Assembly: GCA_023393635.1 (NCBI GenBank)
Contig: JAEWKT010000012.1
Location: 1-64,000, forward strand
DNA from: Pseudomonadota bacterium
GTDB lineage: Bacteria > Pseudomonadota > Gammaproteobacteria > Pseudomonadales > Moraxellaceae
Length of the DNA: 64,000 nt
Reading direction: 5' to 3'
Shown: piece by piece, positions 1 through 8,196 of the stretch
Position numbering within the stretch: position 1 is the first letter of the stretch
Layout of the letters: every line of letters begins with the position of its first letter
Notes under the pieces: model-generated
What the model was told of the DNA's origin: nothing
The model's input: only the letters and a program-made list of their open reading frames with translations
Database searches by the model: none
Program-made: the position numbers and the translations under genes

Positions 1-1207
1 CTGTTAACGGAGTTGGGGCATCTTGCTGCATGGAAACCAATACATCTGCCACCTGAAAGGCAATGGCTTCAAGTGCCGCCCGCGCAATATGGCAGCGATT
101 GGTACCACGTGTCATGCCTGTTAACATGGCGCGTGCGTCACTATCCCAATAGGGCGCGCCAAGCCCTGTAAACGCTGGTACCATGATCACACCGTCAGTG
201 TCTTTTACCTGTTTGGCTAAGGTTTCCACATCGCTACTTTTTTGAATAATGCCTAAGCCATCACGTAACCACTGCACAATAGCACCTGCCATAAACACAC
301 TGCCTTCCAGTGCATATTGCGGTGGCTGATTGGGTGCTTGCCACGCCAACGTAGACAATAGCTGGTGCTGGCTATATTTCACTGCACTGCCAGTATTCAT
401 GAGCATAAAGCAGCCCGTACCGTAAGTGTTTTTGGCTAGACCTGCTTTAAAGCAACCTTGGCCAAACAATGCTGATTGCTGGTCGCCAATGGCCGCGCAT
501 ATGGGCACTTTACGGCCCAGCAAGCCATCGGCGGTATAGCCAATTAAGCCACCTGAAGGCACGATTTTGGGCAGAACGCTTACTGGAATATTAAAATAAT
601 CCAGTAAACCTTGATCCCAGCTCTGGGTTTGAATGTCCATCAACAACGTACGTGAAGCATTGCTCATATCAATGACATGCTGTTCACCACGAGTTAAGTT
701 CCAGATTAACCAGCTATCTACCGTTCCGAATGCCAAATCCCCCTGGTCGGCGAGCGTTCTGGCATTGGGCACTTGTTCTAAAATCCAGATTAATTTACCT
801 GCACTAAAATAAGGGTCAAGCCGCAGGCCTGTCGTTTTGTGTAAGGCACACTCATCCATTAACTGACGCTGTTGTTCACACCATTCGGCTGTGCGTCTGT
901 CTTGCCACACAATCGCTGGCGCAATCGGTTTGCCAGATTTTTTATTCCAGACGATAGTGGTTTCACGCTGGTTGGTTAAGCCAATGGCTGCGATATCCTG
1001 AGCGAGTAGACCAGCCGCTGCCATGGCTTGCTGTACCACCCCAATTTGGGTATTCCATAACTCTTGTGCATCTTGTTCTACCCAGCCTGCATGGGGCGTT
1101 TTAATGCTAATTTCGCGTTGTGCGCTGGCCTTAATGTGGCCTTTAGAATCAAAAATAATAGCGCGGCTTGACGTGGTACCCTGATCTAGCGCGAGTAAAT
1201 AATCCAT
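1..1207 (-). CDS. glpK: Glycerol kinase, 5' part (cut by window edge)
   Basis: ATP-dependent phosphorylation of glycerol to glycerol-3-phosphate in the cytoplasm, the entry step of glycerol catabolism. The reading frame runs leftward from ATG at 1207 and is still open at base 1, giving about 402 of the usual ~500 residues; the C-terminus lies outside. The N-terminus shows the FGGY-kinase phosphate loop DQGTTSSRAI, followed by GWVEQD, GLTNQRETT and VWQDRRTAEWC, then GDQQSALFGQGC and the C-lobe start NTYGTGCFML. These are the standard GlpK blocks in order with no frameshift. It diverges from ssrA, and the ~135 bp between them must hold both promoters. Assignment is firm; the missing end is only the window edge. 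Confidence 0.97.
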   Translation of the reverse strand, partial: MDYLLALDQGTTSSRAIIFDSKGHIKASAQREISIKTPHAGWVEQDAQELWNTQIGVVQQAMAAAGLLAQDIAAIGLTNQRETTIVWNKKSGKPIAPAIVWQDRRTAEWCEQQRQLMDECALHKTTGLRLDPYFSAGKLIWILEQVPNARTLADQGDLAFGTVDSWLIWNLTRGEQHVIDMSNASRTLLMDIQTQSWDQGLLDYFNIPVSVLPKIVPSGGLIGYTADGLLGRKVPICAAIGDQQSALFGQGCFKAGLAKNTYGTGCFMLMNTGSAVKYSQHQLLSTLAWQAPNQPPQYALEGSVFMAGAIVQWLRDGLGIIQKSSDVETLAKQVKDTDGVIMVPAFTGLGAPYWDSDARAMLTGMTRGTNRCHIARAALEAIAFQVADVLVSMQQDAPTPLT

Positions 1208-1321
1208 TTTACCTGACTGTCCTACTTGAAATTTTTGTCATGTGCCACATTATATACTTAACACGGCATTAACCTGATATGTTATTGATTAGTGAACTAA
1301 ATAGCACTAATACCAGTAACC

Positions 1322-1330
1322 TGCTATAAT
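1322..1330 (+). promoter_or_regulatory. Extended -10 promoter of ssrA
   Basis: TGCTATAAT is a perfect extended -10 element (TGnTATAAT), ending 14 bp before the mature tmRNA 5' end. No good -35 hexamer lies 16-18 bp upstream, as is common for extended -10 promoters. Transcription would start near 1337 and leave a short 5' leader to be trimmed by RNase P. Confidence 0.75.
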
Positions 1331-1344
1331 CCGTGTTGCTATTT

Positions 1345-1702
1345 GGGGATGTTCTGGCTTCGACGCTGGTGATGAAACTCAATGATGCATGCCGAGAGCG
1401 CATTATCTCTCGTAAATCAATTTTGCATTTTAATAGTCGCAAACGACGAAACCTACGCTCTAGCAGCCTAAGGGCTGCTTGTCCGTCCCACCAGTTATCT
1501 GTGGCTAGTGAGACCGACCGAAGCGCACGCACACAGATCCGTACCGTGTAATGTCCCGTGACATGGTATCAAACTTAGGGAATCGCTTCTAACGTCCTGT
1601 TCGTTGGGCTGTTAGCGGTTAAAGCAATAGACGATAACTAAGCATGTAGATTCGTGGGCGTAGTGCTGGCGGACGCGGGTTCAACTCCCGCCATCTCCAC
1701 CA
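1345..1702 (+). ncRNA. ssrA: tmRNA (one-piece)
   Basis: Transfer-messenger RNA that rescues stalled ribosomes with SmpB and tags the nascent chain for proteolysis. The tRNA-like ends are plain: the 5' strand starts GGGGATG and pairs with CATCTCC just before an encoded ACCA at 1699-1702; the T-arm carries GGGTTCAACTCCC. The internal reading frame begins at the resume codon GCA (1439) and ends in TAA at 1469-1471, encoding ANDETYALAA, which is the tag I recall for Acinetobacter. Length of 358 nt is normal. ORFs that can be drawn through it on both strands are spurious. Confidence 0.97.
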
Positions 1703-1744
1703 TATACCTAAATTGATATACCGCAACATACTGGTATATCAAGC

Positions 1745-1780
1745 AAAAACCCTTAGCTAGCAATGGTTAAGGGTTTTTTT
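1745..1780 (+). terminator. Intrinsic terminator of ssrA
   Basis: An 11-bp stem (AAAAACCCTTA at 1745-1755 with TAAGGGTTTTT at 1768-1778), a 12-nt loop and a run of T residues. It sits about 40 bp after the tmRNA CCA end. Confidence 0.88.
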
Positions 1781-2324
1781 ATGCCTGTTTATCAAGTTTT
1801 ATCTAGCTATGTAGTATTGCTTTATCTGTATGGCATCTTGTATATGATGTGATAAGTTTGATCAAATTCACTAGACAAGGAAAAAGTAATGAAGAGGGCT
1901 ACTATTAAAACAGGTATATATTTAGTTCCTTTAGTCTTCAATTATGCTGCTGTATGGTTATAGCTGATTAGTTTCAATTGATAGAATTAAAGTGAGGTTC
2001 ATTATAAAAGCGGGTGCAATGGAATCAAGCAGCGTTCCAAACCAATAGTGCCTGATTTAAAATAAATTTAAGGTTGGTTTAGGCGGATCATTTTTAACTG
2101 AAAGGTTGTACTAAGAAGTTTAGCAGTTTCGTATTAATAGTACTTTATTGAGTTACACTTTATGAGTAGTAATACCCTGTTAAGGTGTAATATTGTCCAT
2201 TAGTCAAGCCCAAGAAGTTATCTTGACAAGTATTCTTAAACCAACAGGTTAAAAGTTATCTTTCCATATTGTGTATTAAATCCCTAACTTAGGTAACGAT
2301 AAGGATATAAAGGAAATAGTATCT
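1781..2324. other. AT-rich intergenic stretch with a 24-codon mini-ORF
   Basis: No convincing full gene lies here. A mini-ORF on the + strand at 1889-1963 has a good Shine-Dalgarno sequence (AAGGAAAA) and encodes 24 residues, a basic start followed by a hydrophobic run and stop; it reads like the first membrane segment of a lost protein or a tiny membrane peptide. A TTGACA hexamer at 2223-2228 could be the -35 of the BLUF gene, but no good -10 is at the right spacing. The rest shows nothing I can name. Confidence 0.4.
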
Positions 2325-2912
2325 ATGCATAATTATATCCGCTTAACCTATGCTAGCACCACAAACTCTAAGCCTTCGAGTATTCGACAAGACTTATTAG
2401 ATATCTTGTATGAAGCCCAACTGCACAATAGTAGTCATAATATTTTTGGCGTATTGTTTTATGGGAATGATTATTTTTTTCAATGCCTTGAAGGGGAAAA
2501 AGCCGATATTGACCACCTTTATGCAAAAATCTTAAAAGATAAGCGACATAAAAATGTAGTGCTTCTTTCTTATGAAAAAGTGACCATGCTCCGTTTTAGC
2601 AATTGGAATTTGAAGTATGTGCTACAAGAGCAATATATTCTTGAGTTTCTTCAGCAGCATGAGTGGGAGAAGTTTAATCCTTATGCGCTAGACGAAGCGT
2701 TAATTGAACCATTTTTAAATATTTTAGTGACGCATAATGAAAGTACACCAGGTGAAAAAGAAGAGGTTATAGGACGTGAAGAAATACGAGGTAGGATTAT
2801 TAACTACAAATATGCCATGTTTATCGTGCTTATCGTAATGGCATTGCTTATAGGCTTATACTTTCTTACTGCCTTTAATATAAGTCCTAGCATTTATGGT
2901 ATACCTATGTAA
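2325..2912 (+). CDS. BLUF-domain blue-light sensor with C-terminal membrane helix
   Basis: Short flavin-binding photoreceptor of the BLUF family, closest in layout to Acinetobacter BlsA. The BLUF fold spans about residues 3-100. The residues that rewire hydrogen bonds to FAD on illumination are all present: Tyr9 (in RLTYAS), probably Asn35, Gln53 (in YFFQCLEGE) and the semi-conserved Trp94 (in FSNWNLKYV). After it come a helical region and, at about residues 160-185, one hydrophobic helix. BlsA has no such helix, so this 195-residue protein is probably tethered to the inner membrane. There is no GGDEF, EAL or other enzymatic output domain, so signalling would be by protein contact. ATG at 2325 follows AAAGGAAAT. 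BLUF identity is firm; partner and response are unknown. Confidence 0.9.
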   Translation: MHNYIRLTYASTTNSKPSSIRQDLLDILYEAQLHNSSHNIFGVLFYGNDYFFQCLEGEKADIDHLYAKILKDKRHKNVVLLSYEKVTMLRFSNWNLKYVLQEQYILEFLQQHEWEKFNPYALDEALIEPFLNILVTHNESTPGEKEEVIGREEIRGRIINYKYAMFIVLIVMALLIGLYFLTAFNISPSIYGIPM

Positions 2913-3070
2913 TAAATTTTTGAAATTAGCACTATGGGTACATAGGTTGATATTTTCTCATTAAACCTATATAACATTGACTAGGTTTTGATAAATTTAG
3001 CCAAACTAATCTAATTAGCCTTTGTGATCTTTAGTACGTAAAGCAGTCAGCAAATAAGGTTAAATTCATA

Positions 3071-3120
3071 TTTGGGTATAATTTAAGCGAATAAGTTTGG
3101 GTATAATTTAAGCGAATAAG
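3071..3120 (+). repeat. Perfect 25-bp tandem duplication containing a -10 box
   Basis: Two identical head-to-tail copies, 3071-3095 and 3096-3120, each beginning TTTGGGTATAATTT and ending GCGAATAAG. Each copy carries a perfect TATAAT. The second copy abuts the Shine-Dalgarno region of the small gene at 3132, so the duplication may have doubled its promoter core or altered its spacing. Confidence 0.9.
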
Positions 3121-3131
3121 CGAGGAGTTTT

Positions 3132-3308
3132 ATGGGCGACACGAACAACATTCATGACACCGTTGCTGCTTCCCCAAGAAGTATTGCAGTAATTTGTCAG
3201 CAAACTAAAGATTTGTATTTAAAGCAACCAAAACTGATTCAGCGTTTACCTAAAGAACAACGTGCTTATTGGTATTGGTTTTTAAAGCATCATCAAAATT
3301 ATACCTAA
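3132..3308 (+). CDS. Small orphan protein, 58 residues
   Basis: ATG at 3132 is preceded by a strong Shine-Dalgarno sequence (GAGGAG at 3122-3127) at good spacing, and by the duplicated -10 repeat. The product is 58 residues, hydrophilic at the N-terminus, with a basic and aromatic C-terminal half (LKQPKLIQRLPKEQRAYWYW). There is no signal peptide or membrane helix. I do not recognise a family. The ribosome-binding site, promoter-like sequence and normal amino-acid composition favour a real gene. It stands alone, with no partner on the same transcript. Confidence 0.6.
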   Translation: MGDTNNIHDTVAASPRSIAVICQQTKDLYLKQPKLIQRLPKEQRAYWYWFLKHHQNYT

Positions 3309-3399
3309 TCCATTGATTTAAATTATTTTTAGATTATCAAATTTCTATGGTTTTTCATTTTAAATATCAATATTCAACGCAATAACTTAAAATTAAAAT

Positions 3400-3576
3400 A
3401 ATAAGGATCAGCCTAGTATTGATCAGAAGCATGCCGAAATTATTGCACCATTTGATGGGCAATTAGGAAAAGTAAATACGCGACTTGGTCAATATATGCA
3501 GTTTACAGTGGATGTTTTAGGTCACCAGAAATTTAACGGCAAAGCCGAAAAGATATCGCTAGCAACGTGGATATAA
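3400..3576 (+). pseudogene. Fossil of an HlyD/EmrA-type membrane-fusion protein
   Basis: The frame has no plausible start and encodes about 58 residues. The first part, ending IIAPFDGQLGKVNTRLGQYMQ without its last residue, matches the lipoyl/hairpin junction of EmrA/HlyD efflux adaptors (typical APFDGxVGxxxxxxGxxV). It runs straight into FTVDVLGHQKFNGKAEKIS, which resembles the later beta-barrel segment (V-D-x-x-G-x-x-F-x-G-K). The 25-30 residues normally between these blocks are absent, as are the whole N-terminus and the C-terminal end, so it looks like the residue of at least two deletions. Family assignment is from motif memory. Confidence 0.6.
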
Positions 3577-3744
3577 ATTCGCGTTGTAACTGCTAATTTT
3601 TTGAGCCTCATTCTCTTATTAGCGGGTAACAAGGATTCACCAAGTTTTATAAATTACTAAGAAACTAATCTGTTGCGCAAACAGTGTAAGTAAGTAGGAT
3701 AGGTTAACTTGGTTATAACTTGACTGATCCAAGGTAGAGCCAAA

Positions 3745-4011
3745 ATGAATCATCAATCCTCTAAAAACTCCCCACCAAGCAAACAGCAGCCTAACCAGAA
3801 ACAAAGCACTGTAAGAAAAACTCAACATGAGCAAAGTCAGAATCCTGACCAGCAGCAATATAGCAGTAACGCCAGTAGTCAGGAGGCTCACCTGAGAGCT
3901 GAACACCAACGTGAGTTGGATATTGCCGATCATCGTACGGGTAATTTTCGTGAGTTTGATGCTGAAGCAGCTCGTCAAGCTGCTGCCAAGCAGAGCAACG
4001 AGAATTCTTAA
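3745..4011 (+). CDS. Small Gln/Ser-rich hydrophilic protein, 88 residues
   Basis: Unrecognised protein with two parts. Residues 1-47 are low-complexity and rich in Gln, Ser, Asn and Lys. Residues 48-88 look like an amphipathic helix with many charged residues (AEHQRELDIADHRTGNFREF, then an Ala/Arg-rich stretch). There is no cysteine, signal peptide or membrane segment, so it is probably cytosolic and largely disordered, as in small stress-associated proteins; that is inference. GTAGAG lies just upstream of the ATG and an intrinsic terminator follows at once, which supports a free-standing real gene. The overlapping antisense frame is a shadow. Confidence 0.6.
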   Translation: MNHQSSKNSPPSKQQPNQKQSTVRKTQHEQSQNPDQQQYSSNASSQEAHLRAEHQRELDIADHRTGNFREFDAEAARQAAAKQSNENS

Positions 4012-4023
4012 TAGGCCTAACTC

Positions 4024-4054
4024 AAAAGCAGGCGAAATTGAGTCTGCTTTTTCT
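4024..4054 (+). terminator. Intrinsic terminator after the 88-residue gene
   Basis: AAAGCAG pairs with CTGCTTT around a 12-nt loop, followed by TTTTTC. It sits 13 bp after the stop codon of the small gene. Confidence 0.75.
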
Positions 4055-4204
4055 TGGTTCTGGATGAGTTAAAGATTTATAAAAAAGAAAATATATGCTG
4101 GGAGTTTACTTTTCTAAAGTAGAAATATTGGATATTCAGCTCAGTTCTGTTAACAAAATAGCAGATAAACAGGAAGATTTTTGCCATAAAGCTATTGATT
4201 TGAT

Positions 4205-4281
4205 TGGTCGGAACGGAAGGATTTGAACCTTCGACCCCTTACACCCCATGCAAGTGCGCTACCAGACTGCGCTACGCCCCG
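4205..4281 (-). tRNA. tRNA-Pro (GGG)
   Basis: Minus-strand cloverleaf of 77 nt with encoded CCA (4205-4207). Acceptor CGGGGCG pairs with CGTTCCG; the T-arm has GGTTCAAATCC. The anticodon loop is ATGGGGT with U33 followed by GGG, so it reads CCC/CCU-type proline codons. It lies just downstream of dusA on the same strand. Confidence 0.95.
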
Positions 4282-4330
4282 ATCAAGTTAACTAGTTTAG
4301 CGAATTTTATCTATTTGTCCAGCAAGTATA

Positions 4331-4364
4331 AAAAATACCGCTGTATCTTTAGACAGTTAAGCGG
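4331..4364 (-). terminator. Possible terminator overlapping the dusA stop
   Basis: Read leftward, CCGCT (4364-4360) pairs with AGCGG (4342-4338) around a loop of about 17 nt, followed by a T-rich run. The stem overlaps the last dusA codons. The stem is short, so the call is tentative. Confidence 0.4.
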
Positions 4365-5409
4365 TGGTTTGTGAGGTGGCAGCAGTATAAGCCTCTGTAC
4401 GCTCAATTGCTGCTTGAATTGCATCAATAGCCTGTTGTACATCAGTGATAGATTTAGCGGTGCCGCCACTTAAAGCCTGCCGCCATTTACGGGCACCTGG
4501 CATGTGCTGAAACAAGCCTAAAATATGCCGTGTAATAATTCCTAAAGGCGCGCCTTCACTGAGGCGTTTTTCTATATATGGCATAAACTGCTGCATAATT
4601 TCAAAGCGATCAGGTGGAGTTTGCTGCCATAACATCATGGATTGTGCTAACAAGTAAGGGTCGTGGTAAGCAGCGCGGCCAACCATCACGCCATCTACGC
4701 GCTGTAATTGTTGATTCACTTGTTCGAAGGTCTGAATCCCGCCATTAATTTCTATAAATAAGTTAGGCCGTTCCTGTTTTAGTCGATAAACATCATCATA
4801 ACGTAATGGGGGAATATCACGGTTTTCTTTAGGTGATAAACCTTTTAATAAGGCAATCCGCGCATGCACAATAAAGTGGGAACAGCCTGTTTGTGCTACG
4901 GTATCCACGAAATGCAGCATTTCTTCATAGCTTTGCATGTCATCAATGCCAATACGATGTTTCACCGTGACAGGAATATCAACGGCCTGCTGCATGGCGT
5001 CAATACATTCAGCCACCAGTTCAGGTTCTGCCATGAGACAAGCCCCAATTTTATTATTTTGCACGCGGTCACTTGGGCAGCCGACGTTTAAATTTACCTC
5101 ACAATAGCCCCAATCTTGTGCAATTTGACTACATAAAGCCAAATCTTTTGGGTTAGAACCGCCAAGCTGCAGAACTAAGGGTTGTTCGCTAGCATTAAAA
5201 TCCAGATGACGTGCCTTATCGCCATGTATAATTGCGCCTGTGGTCACCATTTCACTATATAGCCACACATGCGGATTAAACAGTCGCGCAAAATAGCGGT
5301 AGTCGCGAGTGGTCCAATCCATCATCGGGGCGATGCTAATACGTTGCTGGGGCTGAATAATACGAGGCGAACTGTGGTTGGCAAAGGCAGTCATTGATTC
5401 AAATGGCAA
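4357..5409 (-). CDS. dusA: tRNA-dihydrouridine(20/20a) synthase DusA
   Basis: FMN-dependent enzyme that reduces uridine 20/20a in the D-loop of tRNAs using NADPH. The TIM barrel is marked by SIAPMMDWTTRDYR near residue 27 (DusA has the APMMDWTD-type start), LQLGGSNP, the active-site loop NVGCPSDRVQNNKIGACL, VKHRIGID, EINGGI and the phosphate-binding DGVMVGRAAYHDPY. Length 350 fits DusA. An alternative ATG five codons in is possible because the family starts shortly before the SIAPMMDW block. The next gene on the same strand is tRNA-Pro, itself a substrate type for the enzyme; that is probably coincidence. Confidence 0.95.
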   Translation of the reverse strand: MPFESMTAFANHSSPRIIQPQQRISIAPMMDWTTRDYRYFARLFNPHVWLYSEMVTTGAIIHGDKARHLDFNASEQPLVLQLGGSNPKDLALCSQIAQDWGYCEVNLNVGCPSDRVQNNKIGACLMAEPELVAECIDAMQQAVDIPVTVKHRIGIDDMQSYEEMLHFVDTVAQTGCSHFIVHARIALLKGLSPKENRDIPPLRYDDVYRLKQERPNLFIEINGGIQTFEQVNQQLQRVDGVMVGRAAYHDPYLLAQSMMLWQQTPPDRFEIMQQFMPYIEKRLSEGAPLGIITRHILGLFQHMPGARKWRQALSGGTAKSITDVQQAIDAIQAAIERTEAYTAATSQTTA

Positions 5410-5485
5410 TATGAGACAATGTGATTTTACAGGATAGAACTATAAAAAGCTGTAACAGGCTTCATGCAGTCTAGCAAACCACATC

Positions 5486-6445
5486 TTAAGTCAAATTTTC
5501 CATAGCAGGCACAGCGGGTGGCGGATCTGGCTTTTTGGGTGCCAGGGTAATCATCAACACACCAAAAATATTTAAGGCACAACCAAACCACTGTATCGGA
5601 TTTAAATGCTCTCCTAAAAAGGCAACTGCTAACAGCAAGGTCAAAATCGGCCCGCCAGCACTAATTAAGGCCGCTTGTGCTGAACCAATACGTGCAATGC
5701 CCTGCATTAATAACGTGGCTGGTAATACGGTAGAGAAAAATCCTAATGCCACACCATACCCAATAACACCATGAGGTAATTGAACTAAATGCTGCACAGG
5801 ATGCGGAGTCACTATTATATAGTGGGCAATGGCAGCAATGCAGGCCACGCTCATGGCAAGACCCGTAAAACGCCAGCTACCAAAGCGTTCAATTAATGTG
5901 GGTGTCATGACTAAATACATGGCATAAGCAATAGCGCCTGCAAACACCAGTGAGCTTCCCAGCAAAATATTATTGGCATGCAGAGCTTGCCAACCCTCTC
6001 CCAACACCACAATCAGCGTACCGCCATAACTCAGCAAAATGGCCAGCCACACCCGTGCAGCTATTTTTTTCTTATAAATAGCTGCTGAAGCAATAACAGT
6101 TAAGGTGGGATATAAAAATAAAATAATGCGCTCTAGCGAGGCGCTCACATACATTAAACCCATAAAATCCAGAATACTGGCAAGGTAATATCCCACAAAT
6201 CCAGCCAGCAACAATAAGCCCCAGTCCTGCCATGTAATATGTCGTTGTGCTGCTTTAGAAATAAAAGCAATGGCTAAAAAAAATGGCAATGCACTCATCA
6301 TGCGCAAAGCCAGTACAGTCACTGCATCGGTATCAGGAGAGAGCTGATAAGTGTACTTAATTAAAATGGCTTTAATGGCAAATAAAATGGCTGAGAGCAG
6401 CACAAAAATAGAGCCGAGCAATGCAGCGGAATTAAAGCGGGACAT
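5486..6445 (-). CDS. EamA/DMT-superfamily transporter
   Basis: Inner-membrane protein of 319 residues with ten hydrophobic helices arranged as two repeated five-helix EamA units (about residues 8-145 and 158-302), the hallmark of drug/metabolite transporters. The second repeat has the usual ending SAQAALISAGGPILTLLLAVAFLGE followed by a final helix, without the last residues being informative about substrate. The C-terminus is a short proline-rich tail (KKPDPPPAVP). Substrate cannot be read from sequence; exporters of amino acids or purine metabolites are common in the family. It stands alone, transcribed away from pntAA. Confidence 0.85.
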   Translation of the reverse strand: MSRFNSAALLGSIFVLLSAILFAIKAILIKYTYQLSPDTDAVTVLALRMMSALPFFLAIAFISKAAQRHITWQDWGLLLLAGFVGYYLASILDFMGLMYVSASLERIILFLYPTLTVIASAAIYKKKIAARVWLAILLSYGGTLIVVLGEGWQALHANNILLGSSLVFAGAIAYAMYLVMTPTLIERFGSWRFTGLAMSVACIAAIAHYIIVTPHPVQHLVQLPHGVIGYGVALGFFSTVLPATLLMQGIARIGSAQAALISAGGPILTLLLAVAFLGEHLNPIQWFGCALNIFGVLMITLAPKKPDPPPAVPAMENLT

Positions 6446-6706
6446 AGCATCATTAACGGGCGAGATAAGGCAGCTAGTGTGTTTTTGAATATCCTGCTTG
6501 TCAAGGCAGCAAAAACCACGACTTTTGAGCAGGTTTTCTACACAAATTGGCCTAAAAGCACACTTTTGTAGGTATTCACGTAATAAATAGTAGGTACAAA
6601 TTTTAATTATTTAGAGTACAATCGCAAACCTTTTAAGGGAAATTTACTGGGGGAAGCTTCTTACCAAGGGGCTTTTGCAGACAAAACACCAGCTTGAGGA
6701 CCTCTC

Positions 6707-7834
6707 ATGCAGATCGGAATTCCAGCCGAAACGATTGCAGGCGAAACACGCGTTGCTGCAACACCTGAAACGGTTAAAAAATTAACCGCAAGCGGGCACA
6801 CCGTTGTTATTGAACGCGGTGCTGGCGTCAAAGCCGCTTATATTGATAGTGCTTATGAACAAGTAGGCGCCACACTCACAGACAATGCCTATACAGGCAG
6901 TAAAATTGTTCTGAAAGTGCGCGCACCTGCTGGTGATGAGATTAAGCAGCTTGAAGCCAATAGTATTATTGTGGCGACTTTCGATCCGTATCGTAATCCA
7001 GAGCTGGATTCGTTTGCGGCGCAGCAAGTTTCTGCTTTTGCACTTGAATTATTGCCACGTACCTTATCACGTGCCCAGAACATGGACGTGTTGTCATCGC
7101 AAGCTAACCTTGCAGGCTATAAGTCTGTGCTATTGGCTGCCAATGAATATCAACGTATGTTCCCCATGTTAATGACAGCTGCTGGTACAGTTAAACCTGC
7201 CCGTGTTGTGATTATGGGTGTTGGTGTTGCTGGCCTACAAGCCATTGCAACGGCCAAGCGTTTAGGCGCGATTGTGGAAGCCACTGACTTGCGTCCAACC
7301 GCCAAAGATCAGGTTGAGTCCTTAGGCGGCAAATGGCTTGACGTGCCCATGTCAGACGAAGAAAAAGCCAACGCTGCTGCTGCGGCTAAAAGTGGCTACG
7401 GCTGGCAACCTGGTGAGCAATATATTAAAGATCAGGCTGCTATTGTTGATAAAGCTGTGTCTGGTGCCGATATTGTCATTACCACTGCGCTGATTCCTGG
7501 CCGTAATGCACCTCGTCTAATTAAAGCTGACACGATTGCCAAAATGAAACCTGGTTCAGTGATTCTGGACATGGCGGTAGAAACTGGCGGTAACGTGGAA
7601 GGCTCGGTTGTGGGTGAAACCGTGATCACAGACAATGGCGTTAAAATATTGGGTATTCCTAATATTCCTGCCACGCTGGCCACAGAAGCATCGGCACTGT
7701 ATGCGCGTAACGTCTTTAATTTCGTTGAAACTTTATTTGATAAAGAGAAAAACTTGGTTTTAAGCCAGGACGATGAAATTCAAAAAGCCCTGTTAGTCAC
7801 TCATGGCGGCCAAGTGCTGCTCAAGCGCGGCTAG
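6707..7834 (+). CDS. pntAA: NAD(P) transhydrogenase alpha subunit, part 1 (domain I)
   Basis: NAD(H)-binding cytoplasmic domain of the proton-translocating transhydrogenase, which makes NADPH from NADH and NADP+ using the proton gradient. The N-terminus has the AlaDH/PNT signature (IPAETIAGETRVAATPETV) and a Rossmann nucleotide site MGVGVAGLQAIATAKRLGA near residue 170, with the acidic ATDLRP after it. At 375 residues it stops before the membrane part, which is a separate gene here (pntAB), as in Acinetobacter, Pseudomonas and Rhodospirillum and unlike the fused E. coli PntA. A TACAAT hexamer at 6617-6622 is a possible -10. First gene of a three-gene operon. Confidence 0.96.
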   Translation: MQIGIPAETIAGETRVAATPETVKKLTASGHTVVIERGAGVKAAYIDSAYEQVGATLTDNAYTGSKIVLKVRAPAGDEIKQLEANSIIVATFDPYRNPELDSFAAQQVSAFALELLPRTLSRAQNMDVLSSQANLAGYKSVLLAANEYQRMFPMLMTAAGTVKPARVVIMGVGVAGLQAIATAKRLGAIVEATDLRPTAKDQVESLGGKWLDVPMSDEEKANAAAAAKSGYGWQPGEQYIKDQAAIVDKAVSGADIVITTALIPGRNAPRLIKADTIAKMKPGSVILDMAVETGGNVEGSVVGETVITDNGVKILGIPNIPATLATEASALYARNVFNFVETLFDKEKNLVLSQDDEIQKALLVTHGGQVLLKRG

Positions 7835-7857
7835 ATAGAGGAGAGGGGAGTCCTATC

Positions 7858-8184
7858 ATGGTTGAAACTATTACTATTTTCGTACTGGCCATTTTTGTGG
7901 GTTATTACGTGGTGTGGGGCGTAACCCCAGCATTACATACACCCCTGATGGCAGTAACCAACGCACTATCTTCTATTATTATTGTGGGCGCGATGATTCA
8001 AACCATTGGCTTGCCTGTTATTGGTGTGGAAGGCAGCGTGGATTTTCAAACGATTAACGTCGTAAGCATCTTGGGCGCTATCGCGGTATTCCTTGCCAGC
8101 ATTAATATTTTTGGTGGTTTTGCAGTCACTGCACGCATGCTTGAAATGTTTAAGCCAAAGCAAAAGAAAGTAACCAAAGAGTAA
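7858..8184 (+). CDS. pntAB: NAD(P) transhydrogenase alpha subunit, part 2 (membrane)
   Basis: Small inner-membrane subunit of 108 residues with three hydrophobic helices (about 5-20, 33-53 and 62-95), corresponding to the C-terminal membrane part of E. coli PntA. The conserved block SIIIVGAMI and the final GGFAVTARMLEMFKPK are typical. The ATG follows a very strong ribosome-binding site (GAGGAGAGGGG) only 23 bp after pntAA, and pntB starts 12 bp after its stop, so all three are co-transcribed. It contributes helices to the proton channel together with PntB. Confidence 0.96.
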   Translation: MVETITIFVLAIFVGYYVVWGVTPALHTPLMAVTNALSSIIIVGAMIQTIGLPVIGVEGSVDFQTINVVSILGAIAVFLASINIFGGFAVTARMLEMFKPKQKKVTKE

Positions 8185-8196
8185 GGGGCGGGATCA

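Noticed and set aside
1269..1551. Two overlapping ORFs of 87 and 72 codons on opposite strands
   Set aside because: They lie across the tmRNA gene, whose ends, tag frame and T-arm are unambiguous.
3637..3978. Leftward ORF of 113 codons with hydrophobic product
   Set aside because: It is antisense to the 88-residue gene, which has a ribosome-binding site and a terminator; the hydrophobicity is a by-product of the opposite strand's Gln/Asn codons.
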